Assembly (NCBI RefSeq): GCF_050389775.1 | Contig: NZ_CP177144.1 | Coordinates: forward strand, 992,001 to 1,056,000 | Length of the DNA stretch: 64,000 bases | Direction of reading: 5' to 3' | From: Marinibacterium sp050389775 | Lineage (GTDB): Bacteria > Pseudomonadota > Alphaproteobacteria > Rhodobacterales > Rhodobacteraceae | Shown: positions 35,606-44,505 of the stretch, piece after piece | Position numbering within the stretch: the first letter of the stretch is position 1 | Layout of the letters: the number at the start of each line of letters is the position of its first letter | Made by a program: the position numbers and the translations under genes | Notes under the pieces: model-generated | Database searches by the model: none | What the model saw: only the letters and a program-made list of their open reading frames with translations | What the model was told of the DNA's origin: nothing

Positions 35606-36366
35606 GGTCGGCACTCCGGTTCGGGGGTGTCTCGGGCGGTCCAGTGGACCAGCGGGGCCCGGGACAGGCAGGTCAGCAGGGCGGCCACGAAATCCCGGAT
35701 CGGATCATCGTGGACGAGGTGATGGGTCAGCAGGCCATAGGGCTCGTCCGGATCGGTCCGGCCGGTGCGCCGGTCGGCCAGGTCGCGGGCCATCTGGGCG
35801 ATCAGGCGGTCGGGGTCGACCAGGCTGCGGCTGCCGCGCCAGTCGATCGGATCCAGGTGGGTGTTGACGCGCCACAGCCCCGGTGCTGCCCGGGGCGCAT
35901 CGCGGGGCGTGAAGGTCGAGATCATGGCAAAGCCCGCGTCCGGCAGCATTGGCAACAGGTCGGGCGCCACGCGGTTCCAGGGCGGCACGAACATCGGCGC
36001 CGGTTCCGCGCCCAGCAGGTCGGCCAGCCGCGCCCGCGCGGCGCCGGCCTCGGCGGCCATCTCGGCAACCGGGCGATGGGCGCCGAACTCGGCTTTCTTG
36101 CTGCCCTCGGGGGCGTGGTTGGCATGGGCCATGCCATGGGTCACGGCCACGACGCCCGGCGCGCGGGCCAGCCGGGCGGCCAGCGAGGCCTCGGCATGGG
36201 CGGGGATGACGGCCAGGTGCAGCGGCCAGCCCGTGCCCTCGGCCAGCCCGATCAGCCGGTCCAGCGCGGGGGTGTCGCGGACGGCATCGTCATCGCGCCA
36301 CCAGACGGGCAGGGGCGCGTCCAGCCGGTCGAGCTCGGCTTCGAGGGGCCGCCAATCGGGGCTCAT
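35602..36366 (-). CDS. Polysaccharide deacetylase-like protein
   Basis: This 254-residue protein has WWRDDDAVRD (Asp25-27), THGMAHANHAPEG with candidate metal histidines, and VPPWNRVAPDLLP, all resembling NodB-type carbohydrate deacetylases. It has no signal peptide, so any deacetylation would be cytoplasmic. It overlaps both neighbours by 4 bp. The motif order fits the family but is divergent. Confidence 0.7.
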   Translation of the reverse strand: MSPDWRPLEAELDRLDAPLPVWWRDDDAVRDTPALDRLIGLAEGTGWPLHLAVIPAHAEASLAARLARAPGVVAVTHGMAHANHAPEGSKKAEFGAHRPVAEMAAEAGAARARLADLLGAEPAPMFVPPWNRVAPDLLPMLPDAGFAMISTFTPRDAPRAAPGLWRVNTHLDPIDWRGSRSLVDPDRLIAQMARDLADRRTGRTDPDEPYGLLTHHLVHDDPIRDFVAALLTCLSRAPLVHWTARDTPEPECRP

Positions 36367-37484
36367 CCCACCATCCTTTCGCAGATCCGCACCGTTTCGG
36401 CCGCACCATCGTCGCGCAGGCCGCGCGGATCGCGCCGGCCCCGGGCCGTGACCCGGGCAATCGCCCGGTCCAGGCTGTCGGGGGTCAGCTCGGCCCCGGG
36501 CAAGGCGGTTATGGCCGGCAGGGCCGACAGGCTGTCGGCGCGCAGCCCCTGTTCCACCTCGTTGCCCGCGTCGAAGGGCACGAAGACCGCCGGCGTGCCG
36601 GCCTGCAGGATGTCGAGCGCGGTGTTGTAGCCACACAGGCTGACCGAAGCCGCCGCATGGTAGAGCATCTGGCGGAAATCCGGGCGCGGCGGGTCCAGCA
36701 CGACATTGGCCGGCGCCGCGCGGCGCAGGGTCTCAAGCCGGTCGGCCCCGCCCCCGACCAGCAGCCGCCAGCGCCGGCCCGGTGTCCGGCGCGCGGCCTC
36801 CAGGGCCGTGCCGAACAGCGCATCCCCCACCGGCCCGCCCCCGGCGCTGACCAGCACCTCGCCGGTGCCGGTGCCATCGGGATGCGGCCCGGCCGGGGCG
36901 GGGGCGACATAGCCCGTGTATATCAGCCGGGGGACCAGCTGCTCCGACACCGGCCAGCTGAGCGACAGTTCGGTGCGCGCCGGGTCGGAATGGACCAGCA
37001 CACCGTCGTAATGGGCGGCGATGATCTCGTCGGCCCAGGTGGCCTTGGCCGGTTTCGACGGCGGGGCCAGGATATCGCGGATCGAGGCCAGGATACGCGG
37101 CCGCTGCGGCAGCGCGCCGGCGGCATCGAGCAGGGCCAGGAATTCGTCGCGCAGGATGCGCCGGCCAAAGGGAAAGAGCTCTGTGATCAGCAGGTCGGGC
37201 GCGGGCGACAGGCAACCGCGCAGGGCGTCGACCCGGGCCTGCATCCGCGCGGCATCGGCCGGCGCGCCTTCGGGGGTCAGCAGGCGGGTGAAATCCACCC
37301 CGTCCGAGCGCAGGGCCGGCAGCTGGACCAGCCGCAGCCCGCCGGCATCGAGATGCGGCGCGGGGGTGCCGCCGCTGGCCAGGGTCACGTCATGGCCGGC
37401 CTGGGCAAAGGCCCGGCCCAGGGTCAGCGCCCGGCTCAGATGGCCGGTGCCCAGCAGGTGGGTGACAACGATCAGCACCCTCAT
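36363..37484 (-). CDS. MurG-like glycosyltransferase (GT-B)
   Basis: This 373-residue protein has an N-terminal glycine-rich THLLGTGHLSRAL motif and a C-terminal nucleotide-sugar site with SLCGYNTALDILQAGTPAVFVPF, typical of GT28/MurG-like enzymes. It probably adds a sugar to a lipid- or protein-linked acceptor. It resembles the gene at 40383-41606 (GHLRRTRAL, MGGYNTFCEVL), so the cluster has two MurG-type enzymes. Overlaps of 4 bp occur at both ends. Confidence 0.8.
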   Translation of the reverse strand: MRVLIVVTHLLGTGHLSRALTLGRAFAQAGHDVTLASGGTPAPHLDAGGLRLVQLPALRSDGVDFTRLLTPEGAPADAARMQARVDALRGCLSPAPDLLITELFPFGRRILRDEFLALLDAAGALPQRPRILASIRDILAPPSKPAKATWADEIIAAHYDGVLVHSDPARTELSLSWPVSEQLVPRLIYTGYVAPAPAGPHPDGTGTGEVLVSAGGGPVGDALFGTALEAARRTPGRRWRLLVGGGADRLETLRRAAPANVVLDPPRPDFRQMLYHAAASVSLCGYNTALDILQAGTPAVFVPFDAGNEVEQGLRADSLSALPAITALPGAELTPDSLDRAIARVTARGRRDPRGLRDDGAAETVRICERMVG

Positions 37485-38065
37485 GGCGCGGGCTCCAGCC
37501 GCACCGGTTCCGGCCGGGCCTGCCAGCGCCCGTTGTCGCGGGTCATGACATAGAGCCGGTTGCGCTTGATCCGGAACGGTGCGGGCCCGTGGAAATCCCA
37601 GCCATGGGCCAGGGCCAGCAGCACGCGCATCACGCCGATATGGGCCACGGCCACGGTGTCGCCGTCCAGCCCGTCCAGCCAGGGTTGCAGGCGGGCGCGC
37701 ATCTCGGCCGGGCTTTCGCCGCCGGGCGGGCGATAGGCCCAGCCCCAATCCTCGATATGACGATAGCCCGAGCCGGGCTGCTCGATCAGCTCGGCGCCCT
37801 TCTGGCCTTCCCAGTCGCCCCAGGACATCTCGACCAGCGCGGGCACCGCCCGGGGCGTCCGCCCGGGAGCCACCAGCCGGGCCGTGTCCATCGCCCGGCT
37901 CAGCGGGCTGGCCAGCAGCTGCGCCCGGTCCCAGGGCGCGGGCAGGCGCAGGGCGGCCAGGTCGGCCCGGGCGGCATCGTCCAGGGGAATGTCGCTGCGG
38001 CCCTGGATGCGCCCCGCGCGGTTCCAGTCGGTATGGCCATGGCGCAGCAGGGCAAGGCGGGTCAT
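37481..38065 (-). CDS. Histidine phosphatase superfamily protein
   Basis: This 194-residue protein has the phosphohistidine motif LLRHGHTDWN (His9) and a second histidine in VAVAHIGVM. Members hydrolyse sugar phosphates or related esters. Its place among glycosyltransferases suggests a sugar-phosphate substrate, such as a nucleotide-sugar precursor. It overlaps both neighbours by 4 bp. Confidence 0.85.
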   Translation of the reverse strand: MTRLALLRHGHTDWNRAGRIQGRSDIPLDDAARADLAALRLPAPWDRAQLLASPLSRAMDTARLVAPGRTPRAVPALVEMSWGDWEGQKGAELIEQPGSGYRHIEDWGWAYRPPGGESPAEMRARLQPWLDGLDGDTVAVAHIGVMRVLLALAHGWDFHGPAPFRIKRNRLYVMTRDNGRWQARPEPVRLEPAP

Positions 38066-39138
38066 GGGCGATCCTCCAGCAGGGGCGTGACAACCGACCA
38101 GAAGGCCCGGGCCGCGGCCGGGGCCAGGTGGCGCTCGGCCACGGCCCGACGGGCGGCCAGGCCGGCATCCTGGCGCCGGGCGGGATCGGCCAGCAGCCAG
38201 TTGCAGCGCAGGGCCATCCCGGCGGGGCCGGCCGGGACAGGCGGTTGCGGCCCGGTCACCACGTCGCGCACGCCGGGCCGGTCCTGGGCCACGACGGGCA
38301 GGCCGTGGGCCTGGGCCTCGACATAGACCATGCCGAAGGCCTCGTTGACCCCGGGCCACAGGAACAGGTCGGCCGTGCCATAGGCCGCCTGCAGATCCGC
38401 CTGGTCCAGCTGGCCCAGGAACCGCACGCGGTCGCCAAAGGGCGCAAACAGCGCCCGCACGGCCGGGCCGGCCGGGCCGTCGCCGGCGATATGCAGGTGC
38501 CAGTCCGGGTGGGTCAGCGCCGGCAGGGTCTCGGCGATCAGGCGGTAGGACGCCATCTTGTCGCCCGGGCGCATCATCCCCGCGGCCAGCAGCCGGCCGG
38601 GCACCGGGCGCCCGGCGGGTGGCAGCGCCGAGGCCGCCAGGAAAGGCGGAAGAGGGGCCAGCGCCTGGCCGGGCGGGCGGTCGCGGTCCAGCGTCTCGCG
38701 GTCATGGGCCGTGGGATGAAAGATCACCGCCGCCGCATCCGATGCCGCCTCGGCCGCCGCCGCAAAGCCGGCCCAGGGCCCGGTCAGCCGCTTGCGCGCC
38801 CGCGAGGCCTCGATCAGCACATAGGGCACCCCCCGGCGCCGCGCGATCTCGGGGCCCAGCAGGTCGGGCGCCTTGTAGTAATTGTGATAACTCACCCACA
38901 GCCCCAGGTCGGCCGGCAATTCGCGGTCCAGCCGCGCGACCTCTTCTGCCGCAGCTTCGGCCAGCCGGCGCTGGTTCGCCAGGTCACCGCTGCCGTCGCG
39001 CAGCCGCAGTTCCGAGGCCAGGATGACCCGGTCGCCCCGCGCGGCCAGCAGGCCCATCAGGTTGCGCGCCATCTCGCGGTCGCCCGAGGGCACCGGGTGG
39101 TTGGGCGCCTTGAGCGGGGCGAAGAAGGCGATGTGCAT
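38062..39138 (-). CDS. GT4-type glycosyltransferase
   Basis: This 358-residue protein has a GT-B fold with LHIAGDGPAG, FLGQLDQADLQAAY and WPGVNEAFGMVYVEAQAHGLPVV, the donor-binding EX7E region of GT4 enzymes. It should transfer a sugar from a nucleotide donor. It is the third of the four glycosyltransferases of the cluster in map order and overlaps the phosphatase gene. Confidence 0.85.
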   Translation of the reverse strand: MHIAFFAPLKAPNHPVPSGDREMARNLMGLLAARGDRVILASELRLRDGSGDLANQRRLAEAAAEEVARLDRELPADLGLWVSYHNYYKAPDLLGPEIARRRGVPYVLIEASRARKRLTGPWAGFAAAAEAASDAAAVIFHPTAHDRETLDRDRPPGQALAPLPPFLAASALPPAGRPVPGRLLAAGMMRPGDKMASYRLIAETLPALTHPDWHLHIAGDGPAGPAVRALFAPFGDRVRFLGQLDQADLQAAYGTADLFLWPGVNEAFGMVYVEAQAHGLPVVAQDRPGVRDVVTGPQPPVPAGPAGMALRCNWLLADPARRQDAGLAARRAVAERHLAPAAARAFWSVVTPLLEDRP

Positions 39139-39141
39139 GGC

Positions 39142-40386
39142 TCAGCCTTCGTCGCCGCAAAGCGCGTGCAGCCGGGCCGACAGCCGGGCGATGCCCGGTT
39201 CCATGCGAAATTCGCGGCGCAGCCGGTGCCAGGCCGCATCGGCCAGCGCGGCGGTCACCGCCGGATCGGCGGCCATCTGGGTCATCGCCTGGGCCAGGGC
39301 CTCGGGGGCATCGTCGGACAGGAAGCCATGCACCCCGTCCTCGATGAATTCCGGAATCGCCGAGACCGGCGTCGACAGGATCGGCAGCTTTTGCGACGCC
39401 GCTTCCATCAGCACGTTGGGCAGCCCGTCGCGGTCGCCGTCGGCCGCGATGCGCGAGGGCAGCACAAAGAGATCGGCCCGGCGCATGGCCTCGATGACCT
39501 CGGGCTGGGTCCGCGCCCCGTGCCAGGTGATCCGGTGCGATATCGCCAGCGCGCCCGACCGCGCGGCCAGTGCGGCCTTGTCGCCGCCACCGCCGATATG
39601 GTCCCAGTGCCAGTCCAGATCGCCGGGCAGCAGGGCAAAGGCCTCGATCAGCCGATCAAAACCCTTCTTCTCGACCAGCCGCCCGACGCTGAGCATGCGA
39701 AACGGCGCGCCGGCCCCGCGCACCGGCCGGTCGGGCGGAGGCGGAAAGCGCTGCATGTCGAGCCCGTGATAGACCAGGTCGACCCGTGCCGGATCATCGG
39801 CCAGCCCGCGCAGGTGCTCGGCCCCGAAGGCCGTGCAGGTCGCGCCAAAGACCGCCCCGTGGCTGGCCCCGGTCAGCTTTTCCCGCTTTTCCCAGTCCGG
39901 CGAAGTCCAGATGTCCTTGGCATGGGCCGAAAAGGCCCAGGGCAGGCCGCGCATGATCGCCGCGTAGCGGGCCACCGACGAGGGCGTGTGCATGAAATGG
40001 GCGTAAAGCCCGCGGATCCCGGCGGGCAGCTCGGCGGCCAGCACACAGGCCTGGCCGAACCGCCGGATGCGGTTGCGCGTGCGGTCGCGGGCGTAATCGG
40101 CCTGCCAGGCCCGGCGCGCGGCGGCAAAGCCGGGCAGGCGCGCGGCCGTCAGCCAGCCGCGCAGCACCCGGCCCGGCGTGTCATGCAGGTATTCCGGCAG
40201 GTAATTGACCGGCGCCTGCAGCCGGTCATGCAGCGGATGGGTGGCCGTGTCGGTCGGATGGCGCAGCGACCATATTTCCATGCCGTGGCCGGCCTCTTCC
40301 AGCGCCACCAGCTCCTGGGCGATGAATGTTTCGGACAGGCGCGGCCAGCCCTTGACGAGCACGGCCAGCGGGCGGGGGGACGTCAT
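39142..40386 (-). CDS. GT4-type glycosyltransferase with colanic-acid-type C-terminus
   Basis: This 414-residue protein has WPRLSETFIAQELVALE at the N-terminus, as in WcaL/AmsK-like exopolysaccharide transferases, then SVGRLVEKKGFDRLIEA and GLPNVLMEAASQKLPILS. It lies 3 bases upstream of the preceding transferase in map order and overlaps the next gene by 4. The acceptor is unknown. Confidence 0.85.
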   Translation of the reverse strand: MTSPRPLAVLVKGWPRLSETFIAQELVALEEAGHGMEIWSLRHPTDTATHPLHDRLQAPVNYLPEYLHDTPGRVLRGWLTAARLPGFAAARRAWQADYARDRTRNRIRRFGQACVLAAELPAGIRGLYAHFMHTPSSVARYAAIMRGLPWAFSAHAKDIWTSPDWEKREKLTGASHGAVFGATCTAFGAEHLRGLADDPARVDLVYHGLDMQRFPPPPDRPVRGAGAPFRMLSVGRLVEKKGFDRLIEAFALLPGDLDWHWDHIGGGGDKAALAARSGALAISHRITWHGARTQPEVIEAMRRADLFVLPSRIAADGDRDGLPNVLMEAASQKLPILSTPVSAIPEFIEDGVHGFLSDDAPEALAQAMTQMAADPAVTAALADAAWHRLRREFRMEPGIARLSARLHALCGDEG

Positions 40387-41606
40387 TCGGCCGCGCACTC
40401 CCGCCGCCGGGTCAGCAGCGCATCGACCCGTTCCGTCACGTGGTCCAGCCCGTCCAGCAGCCCGGCCGGAAAGACCTGCGACGGGCGCGGCCGGTCGGCC
40501 AGCCCCCGGATCGCCGCGATCATCGCCCCGGTCGTCAGCCCGTCGCGCCATTCGTCGATCATGCCCACCAGGCCCAGTTCCTCGGCCCGTTTCGCCCGGA
40601 TGTATTGTTCCAGCCGGGGCACGGTGCGCGGCACGATCACGGCCGGCCGGTCAAAGGACAGGACCTCGCAGAACGTGTTGTAGCCGCCCATGCTGATCAC
40701 GCCCTGGGCCCCGGCAAAGAGCGTCTCGATCTGGCTTTCGAAACCCACCGCCTCGACCCGGCCGTCCAGCGCCTGGACCCGGGCTTCGAATTCCGCCCTC
40801 GTGTCGCCCGACAGGAACGGCCCGTAGACCAGGATCGCCCGGGGCGCCAGGTCGGGGTCGCGTTCGTAGGCCGACAGCACCAGGTTGACCATGGCCTTGC
40901 CATCGCCGCCGCCGCCGGGGGTGACCAGCACGTAGGGCGCTTCGGGCGGCGGGCCGGTTTCGGCCCCGTCGCGGCGCAGGTAGCCGGTAAAGACCATGCG
41001 GTCGCGCAGCGCGTCGCTGAACGGCAGCGAGGCCGTGGGATCATAGATCGACCGCAGCCCGTAGACCCAGAGTTCGTCGTAATACCGCTCGGCCGCCTGG
41101 ACGGCATTCTTGCGCGCCCATTCGTCGGTCAGCACTTCGGGCTCGTCCAGCACGTCGCGCAGGCCCAGAACCTGGCGGCAATGGCCTTCGGCCAGCAGCC
41201 GTTCGAGCGTGGGCAGCAATTCTCCGCGAAAGCCGGTCGGTTCCTTGTCGACGATCAGCAGGTCGGGCCGGAAGTTCAGGGCCGCGGCTTCGATCAGCCC
41301 GGCGCGCAGCTGGGTCGTCTCGTCGATGTCCAGGCCCAGGGCCTGGCTGGCATAGCTGCCATCGGCCAGCTTGGTCACCCCGGGCAGGCGGATGTGGTCG
41401 ACCTTGGGCGGAAAGGCGAAACGCCCGGCCACGGGCGAGCCGGTGACGATCAGCGCCGAGGCATCGGGATCGGCCCGGGTGATCGCCGCGGCCAGCGCGC
41501 GTGTGCGGCGCAGGTGGCCCAGCCCGAAGGTGTCATGGCTGTACAGCATGACCCGCGCCGGCCGGCGGTGCGGCCGCAGGACCCTGTCGGTGAGCGCCTC
41601 GGTCAT
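40383..41606 (-). CDS. MurG-like glycosyltransferase (first gene of the cluster)
   Basis: This 407-residue protein has YSHDTFGLGHLRRTRALA, VTPGGGGDGKAMV and ISMGGYNTFCEVLSFDRPAVIVPR. The start at 41606 follows GGAAG. It is the promoter-proximal gene of the seven-gene minus-strand cluster. The glycine loop and donor-site motifs match the UGT/MurG superfamily. Confidence 0.82.
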   Translation of the reverse strand: MTEALTDRVLRPHRRPARVMLYSHDTFGLGHLRRTRALAAAITRADPDASALIVTGSPVAGRFAFPPKVDHIRLPGVTKLADGSYASQALGLDIDETTQLRAGLIEAAALNFRPDLLIVDKEPTGFRGELLPTLERLLAEGHCRQVLGLRDVLDEPEVLTDEWARKNAVQAAERYYDELWVYGLRSIYDPTASLPFSDALRDRMVFTGYLRRDGAETGPPPEAPYVLVTPGGGGDGKAMVNLVLSAYERDPDLAPRAILVYGPFLSGDTRAEFEARVQALDGRVEAVGFESQIETLFAGAQGVISMGGYNTFCEVLSFDRPAVIVPRTVPRLEQYIRAKRAEELGLVGMIDEWRDGLTTGAMIAAIRGLADRPRPSQVFPAGLLDGLDHVTERVDALLTRRRECAAE

Positions 41607-42090
41607 TCTTCCGTTCACTGCCCCTGACACGCGCCGGCTGTCCCCCGGCACGTCATTGCATTCGATGGTCGCCGCCCGGGCCCTGCCCGCCGACCGCGTC
41701 CTGGCCGCCTTCTGGGCGAAGCCCGGCAGGGGCGCAAGCCCAACGTTGGCCAGAGCATAACGCCCCCGGACCGGCTTGGCGATGGCCGACTGGTCATGGG
41801 GGACGTGCAAGGGGGGCTTTCCCGACCGGGCGGGTGCATCGCGGGCAGAAATCGCCGGGTTGCCGGGCCGGGCCGGGGCGGATCGGCCGGGGCGGCGGGC
41901 GTTCCGGCGGTGACCGTGTGCCCGGGCATCGGCCAAATGGCCGGGATGACCGGGTTTTCCCGCCCCGCCCGGGCGATCCGGCCGGCCTGGTCAATTGCGC
42001 CCCGGGGCCGGTTTGGCTAGCCTCTGGCGGATCGCCGGGCCGTCAGGGCATGACCCGGCGCGGGTGGTCGGACAACGGGGGCTGGTCCAG
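41607..42090. other. 484-bp non-coding region between divergent glycosyltransferase cluster and MscS gene
   Basis: No gene is recognised. A short palindrome CCAACGTTGG lies at 41740-41749 in the leader of the glycosyltransferase cluster. Both divergent promoters must be here, but no clear -35/-10 pair is visible. Confidence 0.45.
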
Positions 42091-44442
42091 GTGACAGGCA
42101 GATTTCTCACGCTTTTGTGCGGCGTCGTGCTGGCGGCGGCGCTGTCGGTGCTGGCCCCGGGGGCCGGGGCGCAGAGCATTCCGGGGCTGACATCCTCGGC
42201 CGGGTCGACCGGAAGCGACACGGCCAGCCCCAGCGAAACCCTGGCCGATGCGCTGCGCCAGGCGGCGGAGGCCGGGGTCAGCGTCGTGGTGGTCGATGGC
42301 GGCGGATCGGTGATCGGGGCGACGGCCCCGCCGGCCCCGGCCACGCCCACGGCCGAGATCTCGGGGCTGATGCAGACCTATCACACGGTCGAAACCTTCG
42401 TCGACGAGCTCGAGGAACGGCTGGCCGCGCTGCCGGTGTCGGTGAACGAGGTGCTCTATATCCTGCGCGCCACCAGCCCCAACGGCGAGGTGCTGACCTA
42501 TGCCAAGGTGCTGGTCTACGTGCTGATCCTGTTGGGCCTGGGCCGGCTGGCCATGGTCGAGATCTTCGGCAAGCGCATGATGAAGGGCTTTGTCACCTCG
42601 CGCATCGTCGAGAAACCGCGGGGCTACAGCCAGAAGGTGCCCTTCCTGCTGATGCGGTTCCTCGTGGGCCTGGGCGGCACGCTCTTCGTGCTGATCCTGG
42701 TGTCGGTGATCGGGCTGCTGGCCTTCGGCAATCCCGATGACCTGTCGGTGGAAATCACCGTGGCGGCGGTGTTCCTGGCGTTCTTCCTGACCCGCACGGT
42801 GGGCGACCTGTGGCGGATGATCCTGTCGCCCTACCTGTCGCAATACCGGTTGCCGAAATTCACCGACCGCGAGGCGCGCAAGCTTTATCTCTGGCTGTGG
42901 GGGATCACGGCCTGGGGGATCTGGAGCAGCTATTTCGCGACCTGGATCAAGGAAATCGGCCTGAATTTCAATGTCTATGCCATGATGTCGCTGGTCATCG
43001 CGATCGTGGCGATGCTGGCCAACGTGGCGATGGTGCTGTTCAACCGGCGGGCCATCAGCCGGGCGATACGTGGCGGCCGCGCGCCCGAGGACGTGTCCTG
43101 GGCCGTGCGCATGATGTCGCTGGCCTGGGCGCCGGTGCTGATCGGGTTCTTCCTGTTCGGCTGGCTGCAGCACAGTTACGACCTGGTGATGGAGCGGCCC
43201 GAGCGCATTCCGCTGATTGCCGGGGCCTACCTGGTCTTCCTGACGATGATCGTTGTCTATGCCGTGATGAATTACGCGCTGGAGCGGTACTTTGACCGGC
43301 TGCGCCGGCGCGAGGATGCCAATCGCGACATGGCCGAGGCCGAGGCCAGCGAGACGGGCGGCGCGGCGTTGCTGCCGCGGCACCGGCCGATGACCTACGA
43401 AGAGCTGTTTCGCCAGGTGGCGGGCATCCTGGCCCTGGCGGCGGGCAGCTATGCGCTGGTGCTGATCTGGCTGCCCGACAACCAGCTGATCAACGAGACA
43501 CTGATCGGCAATTTCCTCGACGTGGCGATCGTGCTGTTTGCCGGGTACATCACCTACAACCTGTTCCGCATCTGGATCGACCGGATGATCGCCCAGGAGG
43601 CGCCCGATCCGGCAGAGGAAACAGAACTGGGCGACGAGGGCGGGGCCAACGGGGCCAGCCGGCTGGCCACCCTGCTGCCGCTCTTCCGGGGGGCGATCCT
43701 GGCCGTGGTGGTGGTGACCATCGCGCTGATCGCGCTGCTGGAACTGGGGGTGAATGTCGGGCCGCTCTTTGCCGGGGCCGGGGTGGTGGGCATTGCCATC
43801 GGCTTTGGGGCGCAGACGCTGGTGCGCGACATTTTCTCGGGGGCGTTCTTCCTGATCGACGATGCCTTTCGCAAGGGGGAGTACATCGACCTGGGCAACG
43901 TGAAGGGCACGGTCGAGAAGATCTCGGTGCGGTCGTTCCAGTTGCGCCACCACCTGGGGGCGCTGCAGACGGTGCCCTTTGGCGAGATCCAGGTGCTGAC
44001 CAATTATTCGCGCGATTGGGTGATCATGAAGCTGCCGCTGCGGGTGACCTATGACACCGATGTCGAGAAGGTACGCAAGTTGATCAAGAAGCTGGGGCAG
44101 CAATTGCTGGACGACCCGGTGATCGGCGAGAATTTCATCCAGCCGCTGAAGAGCCAGGGGGTGATCGAGATGCAGGACAGCGCGATGATCATCCGGGTGA
44201 AGTTCATGACCAAGCCGGGGGATCAATGGCTGGTGCGCAAGAAGGTCTACGAAGAGATCCGCGCGCTTTTCGCCCGGGAAGGCATCAAGTTTGCCCATCG
44301 CGAGGTCACCGTGCGGTTGGCCGAAGGGCAGGGCGAGGAGTTGACGCCCAAGCAGCGTGACGCGGCCGTGGGCGCCGTGCAGGCGGCGATCGACGAGGAC
44401 ATGCTGGACGACGAGGGCGGCAGCCTGGTCGACGATCGCTAG
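42091..44442 (+). CDS. Large MscS-family mechanosensitive channel
   Basis: This 783-residue protein has a signal peptide (LTLLCGVVLAAALSVLAPGAGA), a periplasmic linker, about eleven membrane helices and a C-terminal MscS core. The pore helix reads FAGAGVVGIAIGFGAQTLVRDIFSG and is followed by the beta domain EYIDLGNVKGTVEKISVRSF. It belongs to the MscK/YbdG-like large group and opens under membrane tension to release solutes. The GTG at 42091 was chosen because it places the signal peptide at the N-terminus. Confidence 0.9.
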   Translation: MTGRFLTLLCGVVLAAALSVLAPGAGAQSIPGLTSSAGSTGSDTASPSETLADALRQAAEAGVSVVVVDGGGSVIGATAPPAPATPTAEISGLMQTYHTVETFVDELEERLAALPVSVNEVLYILRATSPNGEVLTYAKVLVYVLILLGLGRLAMVEIFGKRMMKGFVTSRIVEKPRGYSQKVPFLLMRFLVGLGGTLFVLILVSVIGLLAFGNPDDLSVEITVAAVFLAFFLTRTVGDLWRMILSPYLSQYRLPKFTDREARKLYLWLWGITAWGIWSSYFATWIKEIGLNFNVYAMMSLVIAIVAMLANVAMVLFNRRAISRAIRGGRAPEDVSWAVRMMSLAWAPVLIGFFLFGWLQHSYDLVMERPERIPLIAGAYLVFLTMIVVYAVMNYALERYFDRLRRREDANRDMAEAEASETGGAALLPRHRPMTYEELFRQVAGILALAAGSYALVLIWLPDNQLINETLIGNFLDVAIVLFAGYITYNLFRIWIDRMIAQEAPDPAEETELGDEGGANGASRLATLLPLFRGAILAVVVVTIALIALLELGVNVGPLFAGAGVVGIAIGFGAQTLVRDIFSGAFFLIDDAFRKGEYIDLGNVKGTVEKISVRSFQLRHHLGALQTVPFGEIQVLTNYSRDWVIMKLPLRVTYDTDVEKVRKLIKKLGQQLLDDPVIGENFIQPLKSQGVIEMQDSAMIIRVKFMTKPGDQWLVRKKVYEEIRALFAREGIKFAHREVTVRLAEGQGEELTPKQRDAAVGAVQAAIDEDMLDDEGGSLVDDR

Positions 44443-44505
44443 CGCTCGGCGGGGCGGGCTCATCCCGGCTGGTCGCCGGGCCTCGCGGCTTGCAGAACAG
44501 GGAAA

